From positions 806,001-870,000 of the forward strand of contig NZ_CP038266.1 in the NCBI RefSeq assembly GCF_004564355.1: a DNA stretch of 64,000 nucleotides, written 5' to 3'. Below, piece after piece: positions 34,610-45,025 of the stretch. The notes beneath the pieces were generated by a model that was given only the letters and a program-made list of their open reading frames with translations, made no database searches and had not been told where the DNA came from. The DNA comes from Microbacterium wangchenii (lineage in GTDB: Bacteria; Actinomycetota; Actinomycetes; Actinomycetales; Microbacteriaceae). Both the position numbers and the translations under genes were made by a program. The number at the start of each line of letters is the position of its first letter. Within the stretch, counting starts at the first letter, position 1.

Positions 34610-35761
34610 TCAGCGCGAGCCGGCGAGGGCGGTCGACGCCGCGTCGTGTGCGGATGCTGCGCCCAGATCCGCTGCGGCCAGGACGAGGCCGCGCAGGTCG
34701 GTGCCGGCGCCCGCGGTCGCGCGCTGCCACGTCGCGGCGTTGCCTTCGGAGAGGATCCGCTCGACGCCTTCGCTGACCACGGCCAGGTCTCCGTGGGCCG
34801 CCAGGCCCGGGGCCGCGAAGTCCACCATGGCGCGCACGACCTCGGCAGCCGGTGCCGGACGGCGCGTGCGCGGGTCCAGCAGCGTGCCGCTCAGCCCGCG
34901 CAGTGCCGCATCCCACGTCGCCAGGCGCAGCGCGTTGAGCGAGATGGCGGCGGGCGCCTCACCTCGCCGCGCGGCGTCGGCGGCGGATGCGACCATGCCG
35001 CGCACGAGCCCCGCCAGCAGGGCCGTCGTCGCCGGAGTCAGAGGCACGTCGCACACGCGGACCTCGACGGTCGGGAAACGCGCGGACAGGCGCGCGTCGG
35101 CGTACAGCATCCCTTCGTCCAGGACCGCGCCGGTGGCCAGCAGCTCCTGGGTCGCACGGTGGTAGGTCTCGGCGTCGCCGAAGACTTCGGCCGGCCCGCT
35201 GGAGGGCCACAGGTTCCACAGTTCGTAGCGGTAGCTGTCGTACCCGGTGTCCACGCCCGCGCTGAACGGGGAGTTGGCCGACAGCACGCGCAGCGCGGGG
35301 AGCCAGCCGCGGATCCGGTCGAGGACCGCGACGCCCTCGGTGGCCCCGGCGATCGACACGTGCACGTGCAGGCCGCACGTCATGCACTGGGTCGGCGTGA
35401 TGCCGTATCGCTGGGCGATCAGCTCGTGCCGGCTGCCGGGGGAGGGGTGCGGAACGGCCGGGATCGGGGAGGCGGCCAGCGGCGCCACGCGCGTACCGAG
35501 GCCCTGGGCGACGCGGTCGACGGTGGCGCGCGCGTATGCGGCTTCGGCCTGCAGGTCCGTCAGCGACCGGTGCGGAGCGCCGACGATCTCGATCATCTCC
35601 TGATGCATCTCGGGCACGACCGCCGAGCGGAGGTTCTCGAACGCGGTGCCCGCGATGACGGCCGCTGCGGCGGGGACGGGCACGCCCGTGTCGGCATCGA
35701 CGAGGAGCATCTCCTCCTCCACGCCGAAGGTGCGCAGAGCGATCTTCGGGCGCTGACGCAT
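34610..35761 (-). CDS. Carboxylate-amine ligase, YbdK/GCS2 family
   Basis: ATP-dependent ligase of 383 residues of the glutamate-cysteine ligase 2 fold. Seen are the N-terminal TFGVEEEMLLVD, EMHQEMIEIVG, the central CMTCGLHVHVSI (His-x-His) and the NALRLATWDAALRG region. Known members join glutamate weakly to amines; the natural substrate is unclear. An AGGAGGTGGG ribosome site precedes the ATG. Confidence 0.85.
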   Translation of the reverse strand: MRQRPKIALRTFGVEEEMLLVDADTGVPVPAAAAVIAGTAFENLRSAVVPEMHQEMIEIVGAPHRSLTDLQAEAAYARATVDRVAQGLGTRVAPLAASPIPAVPHPSPGSRHELIAQRYGITPTQCMTCGLHVHVSIAGATEGVAVLDRIRGWLPALRVLSANSPFSAGVDTGYDSYRYELWNLWPSSGPAEVFGDAETYHRATQELLATGAVLDEGMLYADARLSARFPTVEVRVCDVPLTPATTALLAGLVRGMVASAADAARRGEAPAAISLNALRLATWDAALRGLSGTLLDPRTRRPAPAAEVVRAMVDFAAPGLAAHGDLAVVSEGVERILSEGNAATWQRATAGAGTDLRGLVLAAADLGAASAHDAASTALAGSR

Positions 35762-35799
35762 GACCCACCTCCTGCCGTCGAGGAGAGGGTCTCTCCGAG

Positions 35800-35812
35800 G
35801 GACCCTGGGTCC
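35800..35812. promoter_or_regulatory. Short inverted repeat between TetR and YbdK genes
   Basis: GGACCC-T-GGGTCC, perfect, in a 64-base gap upstream of the YbdK-type gene. Operator or part of a transcription stop; not distinguishable by eye. Confidence 0.3.
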
Positions 35813-35825
35813 TAGGGGGTTGACA

Positions 35826-36494
35826 TCAGCGCGGGAGGAACGCCTGCAACCGGCGCGCCACCTCGGCGGCCGGCATCCCCCGAGGGAAGGCGGCGATGGT
35901 GACGTCGTCGTCGGCCGGCGCCGGCGCGTCGGGGTGCACGCCGAAGCGGCGGAGCACGTCGTCCAGGGCCCGGCGCAGCGTCGCGTGCGGCACGCGCTCG
36001 CCGCGCAGCAGCCGCCGCAGCACGTGGTTGTGCACGGCGGTGACGAGGGCAGCGAATCCGACGGCGTCCAGCGGATCCAGCCCCGGTATAGCCCGGCGGA
36101 GGTACTCGTCGAAGAGCCGCTCGTAGCGGAACACCGTGACGATCTCCCGGTCGCGCAGCACCGGCACCTCGCGCACGATCGTGTAGCGCCGGCGGGCGAG
36201 GTCGGGGTCGGCCGCGAAGTGGCGGAAGACCTGCATGGATGCGTCGCAGACCGCGGTCCACGGATTGTCGTGGGGCTCGTTCAGGTAGACCTCGAGGGCG
36301 TGCAGCAGCTCCTCGTGATCGGCGAAGACGACGTCCTCCTTGCCGCCGAACTGGCGGAAGAACGTCGATCGCGACACGCCCGCGGCGCGTGCGATCTGCT
36401 CGACCGACGTGGCATCGAACCCGTGCTCGGCGAAGAGCTCGATCGCGGCGGCGACCACGCGCGTGCTGGTGCTCGGCGGGGGCGCGGCGGTCAT
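35826..36494 (-). CDS. TetR-family transcriptional regulator
   Basis: Regulator of 222 residues. The helix-turn-helix is ATSVEQIARAAGVSRSTFFR followed by QFGGKEDVVFADH (residues 12-60). The C-terminal ligand domain has no recognisable specificity. The start MTAAPP is set by a TAGGCT box seven bases upstream. Divergent from the FAD/Rieske oxidoreductase, its likely target. Confidence 0.87.
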   Translation of the reverse strand: MTAAPPPSTSTRVVAAAIELFAEHGFDATSVEQIARAAGVSRSTFFRQFGGKEDVVFADHEELLHALEVYLNEPHDNPWTAVCDASMQVFRHFAADPDLARRRYTIVREVPVLRDREIVTVFRYERLFDEYLRRAIPGLDPLDAVGFAALVTAVHNHVLRRLLRGERVPHATLRRALDDVLRRFGVHPDAPAPADDDVTIAAFPRGMPAAEVARRLQAFLPR

Positions 36495-36501
36495 GGCCGG
36501 A

Positions 36502-36507
36502 AGCCTA
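36502..36507 (-). promoter_or_regulatory. -10 box of the TetR gene
   Basis: TAGGCT on the minus strand, seven bases before the ATG. Confidence 0.4.
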
Positions 36508-36585
36508 GCGGGCGGCGACCTGCACCGGTCGCGCGCGGATGTCAACCGCTGGGGCGATCGGGCGGCGACGGGTTTGACTGCCGGG

Positions 36586-38097
36586 ATGACGACACCACTG
36601 TGGAAACAGGATGCGACCCCCGTCCCCGGCACGGACTTCGAACCGGGGCGGTCCTACGACGTGGTGGTCGTGGGGGCCGGGATCACGGGCCTCGCGACCG
36701 CATACCTGCTGGCCCGTGCCGGGATGGGCGTCGCGATCGTCGAAGCCGGCGAAGTAGGCAACCTCGCCACCGGCGGCAACACCGGCAAGGCCTCCCTTCT
36801 GCAGGGGACGGTGCTCTCCACGCTGCGCAGCGGTCATCCCGCCGGCCTCGTGCGTGCCTATGTGGAGGCCAACCGCTCGGGGCAGGAGTGGCTGGGTGCC
36901 ACCGCCGACGAGCTGTCCGTCCCCGTGGTGCGGCGGACGGCGTTCACCTACGCCCAGAGCGACGACGCGCTCTCCTCCGTCGAAGCGGAGAAGGACGCCG
37001 CCCGTGAGGCGGGCGTGCCGGTGCGGCGGGCGACGAGGGACGAATTGGATGCGGTGCCGTTCCCGCTCGCGTCGGCCGTGGCGCTGGACGACCAGCTCTC
37101 GATCGATCCGATGACCTTCGCCACGGCGCTGGCCCGTGCCGCGGTGGCCGCCGGCGCCGTGCTGCACACCGGCGTGACGGTGCGCGGGGCCAAGGTGCTG
37201 CCCCGCGCGCACGTGCAGACCGACGACGGGCCGCTCTACGCCGACAGCATCGTGCTGGCCACCGGCATGCCGATCCTCGATCGCGGCGGTTACTTCGCCA
37301 AGGTCCACGGCACGCGCTCGTACTGTGTCGCGTTCGCCACCGACGGCCCGATCCCGGAGGGCATGTACCTCTCCGCCGACTCCCCGAGCCGGTCGGTTCG
37401 CGCTGTCTCGGCCGGCGACGGACCAGCCGGCTACAGCGGGATCATCGTCGGCGGTGCGGGGCATCCGGTGGGCCGCGGCGGGTCCGAGCGCGAGCGGGTG
37501 GACGAGCTGGTCGCGTGGGCGCGGCAGCACCTGCCCGTCGGGGAGGAGACGCACCGGTGGAGCGCGCAGGACTACCAGTCGCACAACCTCATCCCCTTCA
37601 TCGGGGCGATGCCGCGGTCCCTCGGTCGCGTGCGCTTCGCGACCGGCTACGGCAAGTGGGGGCTCACCAACGGTCCCGCCGCCGCGCAGCGCATCGCCGC
37701 GGAGATCCTCGGCGACCAGGACAAGCCGCAGTGGATGACCGCGCTGGGCACGCGCATGACGATGCCGTCCGACCTCGCTCGCGGCGTGGCGGAGAACGCC
37801 AAGGTGGGCCGTGCCGCCGCGCAGGGCTGGGCCGAAGCCGAGCGGACGCCCGTCCCCGTGCCCCAGCCCGCCGAAGGCGCCGGGGTCGTCGCGCAGCGCG
37901 GCGGACGTCCGGTCGGCATCTCCACGGTGGACGGGGTCACGCGGGCCGTGGATGCGGTGTGCCCGCACATGGGCGGGGTGCTCTCGTGGAACGACGAGGA
38001 GTGCACGTGGGACTGCCCCCTGCACGCCAGCCGGTTCCAGGCGAACGGCGCCCGCATCGAAGGGCCCGCGCGCTCCGACCTCAAGCCGCTGAGCTGA
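36586..38097 (+). CDS. FAD-dependent oxidoreductase with C-terminal Rieske domain
   Basis: Protein of 503 residues joining two domains. Residues 20-390 are a DAO-type FAD enzyme (dinucleotide motif VVVGAGITGLATAYLLARAG). Residues of about 425-503 are a Rieske domain with Cys459-x-His461 and Cys477-x2-His480 as 2Fe-2S ligands. This architecture is known in bacteria but the substrate is usually unassigned (an amine or amino acid is likely). Divergent from a TetR regulator 91 bases away. Confidence 0.87.
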   Translation: MTTPLWKQDATPVPGTDFEPGRSYDVVVVGAGITGLATAYLLARAGMGVAIVEAGEVGNLATGGNTGKASLLQGTVLSTLRSGHPAGLVRAYVEANRSGQEWLGATADELSVPVVRRTAFTYAQSDDALSSVEAEKDAAREAGVPVRRATRDELDAVPFPLASAVALDDQLSIDPMTFATALARAAVAAGAVLHTGVTVRGAKVLPRAHVQTDDGPLYADSIVLATGMPILDRGGYFAKVHGTRSYCVAFATDGPIPEGMYLSADSPSRSVRAVSAGDGPAGYSGIIVGGAGHPVGRGGSERERVDELVAWARQHLPVGEETHRWSAQDYQSHNLIPFIGAMPRSLGRVRFATGYGKWGLTNGPAAAQRIAAEILGDQDKPQWMTALGTRMTMPSDLARGVAENAKVGRAAAQGWAEAERTPVPVPQPAEGAGVVAQRGGRPVGISTVDGVTRAVDAVCPHMGGVLSWNDEECTWDCPLHASRFQANGARIEGPARSDLKPLS

Positions 38098-38107
38098 GCC
38101 GGGCCGT

Positions 38108-38611
38108 TCAGGCGACCAGGCGCACGAGCCCCGTCGCGAGCAGCGTCAGGATCGTCGTCCACAGCACGATGGCCGCGGCCTGCCACGCGATCACGCGCGC
38201 CGGCGAGACGCCGGTGGCGGTCAGCGCGGCGGCGGTGAACTGCGTGGGCAGCAGCAGCGGGCCCAGCAGGCTCACCCCGGGCGTGCCGTAACGGTGGTAG
38301 GCCCGCTGGAACTTCTCGCGGCGCGGTGACGGCGCCTCGGCGCCCGATCCACCGCCGCGGGTGGTCACGGCCGTGCGGACGCGGGCGCTGACGAGCACCA
38401 CGAGCGCGACGCACGCCAGGTTGCCGATCACGCCGGCGATCGCCGCGACGAGCGGGTGGATGCCCCCGACGATGCCGATCGTGGCCGCCCCCTCGCCCTC
38501 GATGAACGGCACGGCTCCGGCGAGGGCGACGATCGCGGGCTGCAGCGCCTCGGGCACGCGTGCGACGAGATCCTGGAAACCGAGGACGAGATCTGCGAGG
38601 GGGCTGGACAT
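38108..38611 (-). CDS. Putative small multidrug export protein (Sm_multidrug_ex)
   Basis: Membrane protein of 167 residues with about four hydrophobic segments. The pattern AVPFIEGEGAATIGIVGGIHP and GVSLLGPLLLPTQFTAAAL resembles the small multidrug export family. The start MSSPLAD has an AGGAGC site. Function is only a family label. Its stop lies 10 bases from the convergent oxidoreductase stop. Confidence 0.7.
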   Translation of the reverse strand: MSSPLADLVLGFQDLVARVPEALQPAIVALAGAVPFIEGEGAATIGIVGGIHPLVAAIAGVIGNLACVALVVLVSARVRTAVTTRGGGSGAEAPSPRREKFQRAYHRYGTPGVSLLGPLLLPTQFTAAALTATGVSPARVIAWQAAAIVLWTTILTLLATGLVRLVA

Positions 38612-38760
38612 GGCTGCTCCTGGTGGGATGGGCGCGGTCTTTCCGCGGTGATTCCATCCCAGCGGATGGCGCGGGCGCGGGTGAGTGCCGAGTGTCATCG
38701 CCCATCGGGAGGATCCACTGGCGACGGGGTGACAAATGTCATGGCCGTACGCTGGCGGAT

Positions 38761-39978
38761 GTGAGTCGTCCCGACCCGTCCCCCGCCTCGGCGCTGGCCC
38801 GCGGTGTCACGGCGACCTGGTGGTACACCGCATCCTCCGTCGTCTTCTTCCAGATCACGATGCTCGCGCTGTGGGGGCTGGATGCGGCGCTGCGCGTGGA
38901 CGGCTTCCGCGGTGCCGTCCCGGTCGGCTTCCTCGTGTGCGCGCTGCTCTCGGTCGCGGCCGGAGGGGTGCTCCTGGCCGAGTACCGGCGCGAGCGCCGC
39001 GCGCAGGAGGGGGATGAGCCCTGGTGGCGCATGCCCCGGTGGAGCGCCGTCGCCCTGGCCGTCTCGCTCCTGTCCGCGATCGCGCTGGGACTTCTGGCGG
39101 ATGCGGTCGTTCTGGGCGTCGGGCTGGTGGCGTTCACGCTGTGCGTGCGCCCGTGGCCGCCGGGGGTCCGCATCCGCCTCGTGATCCTCCTCGTCGTCCT
39201 GATCGTCGCCGCCTGGTTCGTCGACGCCACCCGCGTCCCCGCCGGGGAGGACGGCATCTTCGCCGTGTCGGCACTGTTCGCCCTCATGCTGGCGCCGGCG
39301 ACGGCCCTGTCGCTGTGGTGGTGGGACATCGTGCTGGCCCTGGATCACGCGCGCGCCGTCGAAAGCCGGCTCGCGGCGGTGCAGGAGCGGCTGCGACTCG
39401 CCGGCGATCTGCACGACCTGCAGGGCCACCACCTGCAGGTGATCGCGCTGCAGCTGGAACTGGCCGAACGCACGATGGAGCGCGACCCCGCCACCGCCGC
39501 CGAGCACGTGCGCGCCGCGCACCGCAGCGTCGACGACGCCCGCCGCGGCACGCGCGAGCTCGCATCGCGGTTCCGCGGCGTCCCGCTCCCCGACGAGCTC
39601 GCCAACGCCGCCGACCTCCTCCGCGCGGCAGGCCTCCGCGTCGAGCTGGAGGTCGCCGCCGACGCCGCCCATGCCAGCGCGGAGGTGTTGGGCCCGATCA
39701 TCCGCGAGTGCACGACGAACATCCTCAAACACGGCGGCGGGGAGTGGGCGCGGGTCGGGCTCGTGCGGGACGGATGGATGTGGCGGCTGGAGGTCGCCAA
39801 CGACACGCGCCCAGGCGTCGGTGCATCCGGCCCCGGATCGGGCCTGGCGGGTATCGCGGAGCGGGTCGGCACGGTCGGGGGACAGGTCGACACCGGCACC
39901 GCGGACGACGCGTTCCGTGTCGTGGTGACGATCCCCGCCGCCACGAGTGCCGACCACCCGGGGGGTGTGCCGCGATGA
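38761..39978 (+). CDS. Sensor histidine kinase, DesK type
   Basis: Sensor kinase of 405 residues, GTG start. About five membrane segments lie in the first 195 residues. HisKA_3 shows phosphoacceptor His218 in LAGDLHDLQGHH, and the ATPase domain has ECTTNILKHG and GSGLAGIAERV. The DLHDLQGHHLQ form is typical of DesK-like kinases. A TACGCT box seven bases before GTG supports this start. It overlaps its regulator (ATGA). Confidence 0.9.
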   Translation: MSRPDPSPASALARGVTATWWYTASSVVFFQITMLALWGLDAALRVDGFRGAVPVGFLVCALLSVAAGGVLLAEYRRERRAQEGDEPWWRMPRWSAVALAVSLLSAIALGLLADAVVLGVGLVAFTLCVRPWPPGVRIRLVILLVVLIVAAWFVDATRVPAGEDGIFAVSALFALMLAPATALSLWWWDIVLALDHARAVESRLAAVQERLRLAGDLHDLQGHHLQVIALQLELAERTMERDPATAAEHVRAAHRSVDDARRGTRELASRFRGVPLPDELANAADLLRAAGLRVELEVAADAAHASAEVLGPIIRECTTNILKHGGGEWARVGLVRDGWMWRLEVANDTRPGVGASGPGSGLAGIAERVGTVGGQVDTGTADDAFRVVVTIPAATSADHPGGVPR

Positions 39979-40577
39979 TCCGCGTGCTCATCGCCGACGA
40001 CGAGGACATGATCCGCTCCGCGCTGGCGTCGCTCCTGCGCCTGGAGGACGACCTCGACGTCGTCGCCGAATGCCCCGACGGGCAGACCGCGCTCGCCGAG
40101 GCGGTGCGACTGCGTCCGGACGTGTGCCTGCTGGATCTGGAGATGCCGGGGCTCGACGGGGTGGACACCGCCGCGCGCATCCTCCGCCAGGTGCCCTCGC
40201 GGTGCATCGTCGTGACTCGGCACGCGCGGCCCGGTGTGCTCCGCCGCGCCCTCAGCGTCGGCGTCGACGGCTTCCTGCCCAAGTCCCGTCGCGCCGAGGA
40301 CGTCGCCGCGGTCATCCGCGACGTGGCGGCCGGTCGCCGCTACGTCGACCCCGAGGTCGCCGCCGACGCGCTCACCGACATCCGCAGCCCTCTGACCGAT
40401 CGCGAACTCGACGTGCTGCGGGCCGGACAGCGCGGCGAGACGATCGCGCAGATCGCCGCCGCGCTGCACCTCTCGGCGGGAACCGTGCGCAATCACGTCT
40501 CGTCGGTGCTGGGGAAACTCGGGGTGCCGACGCGGCAGCAGGCGGCCATCGTGGCGCGCGAGCGCGGCTGGATCTGA
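39975..40577 (+). CDS. DesR-like response regulator
   Basis: Response regulator of 200 residues with phosphoacceptor Asp54 (LLDLEMPGLDG) and a LuxR-type C-terminal domain (LTDRELDVLRAG, TIAQIAAALHLSAGTVRNHVSSVLGKLG). One oddity is VVTRHARPGVLRRAL, where an Arg-rich stretch replaces the usual TTF-x-R region. Targets unknown. Confidence 0.9.
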   Translation: MIRVLIADDEDMIRSALASLLRLEDDLDVVAECPDGQTALAEAVRLRPDVCLLDLEMPGLDGVDTAARILRQVPSRCIVVTRHARPGVLRRALSVGVDGFLPKSRRAEDVAAVIRDVAAGRRYVDPEVAADALTDIRSPLTDRELDVLRAGQRGETIAQIAAALHLSAGTVRNHVSSVLGKLGVPTRQQAAIVARERGWI

Positions 40578-40634
40578 CGGGTCCCGGGTCGGCCGCGGTC
40601 GGGGCCGAGTAGTAGGGTGGGGGACTGGCCGGTC

Positions 40635-40648
40635 TCTTGATATCAAGA
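40635..40648. promoter_or_regulatory. Perfect 14-bp palindrome upstream of sucC
   Basis: TCTTGATATCAAGA lies 42 bases before the sucC GTG. It is flanked by GGCCGG and CCGGCC, which extend the symmetry with 2- and 3-base spacers. The AT-rich core with TTGA half-sites resembles sites of winged-helix (MarR-like) dimers. A regulator controlling sucCD is inferred. Confidence 0.6.
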
Positions 40649-40690
40649 CATCCGGCCCCCACCCACTGACCGTCCAGCGGAGGATTCCCT

Positions 40691-42779
<2,089 letters not shown>

Positions 42780-42786
42780 CCCGCAA

Positions 42787-42827
42787 CGACGAAGGGCCCG
42801 GATGCGAGGCATCCGGGCCCTTCGTCG
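42787..42827. terminator. Bidirectional hairpin terminator after sucD
   Basis: A perfect 19-bp stem (beginning CGACGAAGGGCCCGG) with a 3-base loop GAG starts eight bases after the sucD stop. There is no T-run, as usual in high-GC actinobacteria. It lies between converging genes and may serve both strands. Confidence 0.8.
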
Positions 42828-42869
42828 TCCCCCGCGCGTCCCCGGCCCGGCCGCGCTCCTCGCGCCATC

Positions 42870-42940
42870 CGCGAGACTGCAGCGCACTGGCGAGACGGCG
42901 ACATAATGACGCGGTCTCGCCGGTGGCGTGCAGTCTCGCG
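42870..42940. repeat. Imperfect inverted-repeat element between sucD and NCS2 gene
   Basis: The arms begin CGCGAGACTGCA and end TGCAGTCTCGCG; inner blocks GGCGAGAC and GTCTCGCC also pair, across an AT-rich loop. The 71-bp element lies in a gap between convergent genes, as expected for a REP-like palindromic repeat. Confidence 0.6.
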
Positions 42941-42983
42941 GGGATGGGCCGGGACGGGACAGGACGGGCCGGGGCCGGGCGGG

Positions 42984-44399
42984 TCAGCCGAGGAGGTCCT
43001 GGATGGGGCCGCGGGCGAAGAAGATCACGAATCCGACGGCGACGACCCACAGCAGCGGATGCACCTGCTTGGCGCGTCCGGAGAGGGCGTTGACGACGAC
43101 CCAGCTGATGAAGCCCGCACCGATGCCGTTGGCGATCGAGTAGGTCAGCGGCATCACCGTGGCGGTGAGGAACACCGGCAGCAGCACGCGGAAGTCGCTG
43201 AAATCGATGTGCTTGATCTGCGCGAGCATCATCGCGCCGACGAGCACGAGCGCCGCGGCGGCCACCTCGCCGGGCACGATCGAGGTGAGCGGCGTGAAGA
43301 ACATCGCCAGCAGGAACAGCACACCCGTCACGACGTTCGCCAGGCCCGTGCGTGCGCCCTCGCCGATGCCCGAGCCGGACTCGACGAACACGGTCGCCGA
43401 CGAGGACGACGTGCCGCCGCCGACGACCGCACCCAGACCCTCGACGATGAGCGCCGACTTGATGCGCGGGAAGTCGCCCTTCGCGTCGGCGAGGTCGGCC
43501 TCCTTCGCGAGCCCCGTCATGGTGCCCATCGCGTCGAAGAAGTTCGAGAACACGAGAGTGAAGACGATCATCACGAGCGCGATGAAGCCGACCTTGCCCA
43601 GGTCGAAGGTGAAGTCCACCTGGCCGATGAGGCTCAGATCGGGGATCGCGATGATGCCGCCCTCACCGGAGACCGCCAGGCCGTAGGGCCAGATGAGGTT
43701 CACGACGTGCGCGAGGATCGTGCCGCCGACCAGGCCCAGCAGGAGCCCGCCCTTGACCTTGAGGGCGATGAGGATGCCGGCCAGGAACAGCGTCACGACG
43801 AACATCACGGTCTGCACGGTCGCGACCGAGCCGCCGACACCGAGGTCCAGCGGCGGGGAGGGGTTGCCGGTCGCGGTGACGAAGCCGGCGTTGACGAACC
43901 CGATGAACGCGATGAACAGGCCGATGCCGACCGTGATCGCGAGCTTCAGCTGCACCGGCACGGCGTCGAAGATGAGCTTGCGCAGCCCGGTGGCAGCCAG
44001 CAGCACGATGACGAGACCGTTGATCATCACGAGGGCCATCGCCTCGGGCCACGTCACCTCGCCGACGACGGAGAAGGCGAGGAACGCGTTGATGCCCAGG
44101 CCCGCGGCGAACGCGAACGGCAGCCGGGTGACGAGGCCGAACAGGATCGTCATGACGCCCGCCGTCAGCGCCGTCGCGGCGGCGACCGCATTCGCGCTGA
44201 GGGTGTTGCCCGCCACGTCGGGGGTGGAGAGGATGATGGGGTTCAGGATGACGATGTAGGCCATCGTCACGAAGGTGACGACACCGCCGCGCACCTCCGT
44301 GCCGACGGTGGAGCCGCGCGCGGAGATCTCGAAGAATTTGTCCATCCGGTTCTTCGGCGCGGATGCGGAGGCTGGCGTTTTGGTCGCGTTGGTGCTCAT
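42984..44399 (-). CDS. NCS2-family purine permease (AzgA-like)
   Basis: Xanthine/uracil-type permease of 471 residues with about twelve membrane segments. The N-terminus GSTVGTEVRGGVVTFVTMAYI and the central ESGSGIGEGARTGLANVVTG are typical of the AzgA adenine/guanine/hypoxanthine branch. It probably imports purine bases, which fits the nearby purN-purH genes. Divergent from the deazaflavin-dependent reductase. Confidence 0.9.
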   Translation of the reverse strand: MSTNATKTPASASAPKNRMDKFFEISARGSTVGTEVRGGVVTFVTMAYIVILNPIILSTPDVAGNTLSANAVAAATALTAGVMTILFGLVTRLPFAFAAGLGINAFLAFSVVGEVTWPEAMALVMINGLVIVLLAATGLRKLIFDAVPVQLKLAITVGIGLFIAFIGFVNAGFVTATGNPSPPLDLGVGGSVATVQTVMFVVTLFLAGILIALKVKGGLLLGLVGGTILAHVVNLIWPYGLAVSGEGGIIAIPDLSLIGQVDFTFDLGKVGFIALVMIVFTLVFSNFFDAMGTMTGLAKEADLADAKGDFPRIKSALIVEGLGAVVGGGTSSSSATVFVESGSGIGEGARTGLANVVTGVLFLLAMFFTPLTSIVPGEVAAAALVLVGAMMLAQIKHIDFSDFRVLLPVFLTATVMPLTYSIANGIGAGFISWVVVNALSGRAKQVHPLLWVVAVGFVIFFARGPIQDLLG

Positions 44400-44443
44400 G
44401 GGACCTCTGGTTCGGGAGAGTGGGAAGGCGCGGAGCGAGGACG

Positions 44444-44449
44444 TAGTCT
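44444..44449 (+). promoter_or_regulatory. -10 box of the deazaflavin-reductase gene
   Basis: TAGTCT six bases before the ATG. Confidence 0.4.
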
Positions 44450-44455
44450 GGGCGC

Positions 44456-44896
44456 ATGCCGCTCACAGGAGAGTATCTGCCAGGGACAAGCGAATGGGCA
44501 CGCCGCCAGGCGGAGGCGTTCGAAGCATCCGCCGGTGCGGAGGCGAACGAGCTCCGCGGGAAGCCGATCATCGTGCTGACGACCGTCGGGGCGAAGACCG
44601 GCGGCCTGCGCAAGACCGCCCTCATGCGGGTCGAGCACGAGGGGCGCTACGCCGTCGTGGCCTCCAAGGGTGGAGCCCCCGAGCCGCCGGCCTGGTACTG
44701 GAACATCGTGAAGAACCCGCACGTGCAGCTGCAGGACGGTGACACGCTGCGCGACTACACCGCGCACGAGGCCGAGGGTGCCGAGCGGGAGGAGTGGTGG
44801 GCCCGCGCCGTGCAGGCGTGGCCCGACTACGACCAGTACCAGACGAAGACCGAGCGCCGCATCGCACTGTTCGTGCTGGAGCCCGTCGAGGACTGA
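44456..44896 (+). CDS. Deazaflavin (F420)-dependent nitroreductase-family protein (Ddn-like)
   Basis: Protein of 146 residues with the Ddn split-barrel pattern: [30 protein letters not shown] core, [20 protein letters not shown] and NPHVQLQDG. The family uses F420 or other flavins to reduce quinones or nitro compounds. Actual substrate unknown. Confidence 0.88.
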   Translation: MPLTGEYLPGTSEWARRQAEAFEASAGAEANELRGKPIIVLTTVGAKTGGLRKTALMRVEHEGRYAVVASKGGAPEPPAWYWNIVKNPHVQLQDGDTLRDYTAHEAEGAEREEWWARAVQAWPDYDQYQTKTERRIALFVLEPVED

Positions 44897-45010
44897 GTCC
44901 GCGGATGCGGCGGTGGTGACGGGCCCGCCGACGCACCGGCGCTGAGGGTCGGCCGCGGGCGGAGGTGGCGCCGCTCGGGGTGCCGTCCGGCCGGGGCACC
45001 GCCGCGCGGG

Positions 45011-45016
45011 TAGGGT
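45011..45016 (+). promoter_or_regulatory. -10 box of perM
   Basis: TAGGGT nine bases before the ATG. Confidence 0.4.
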
Positions 45017-45025
45017 CGTCAGCGC

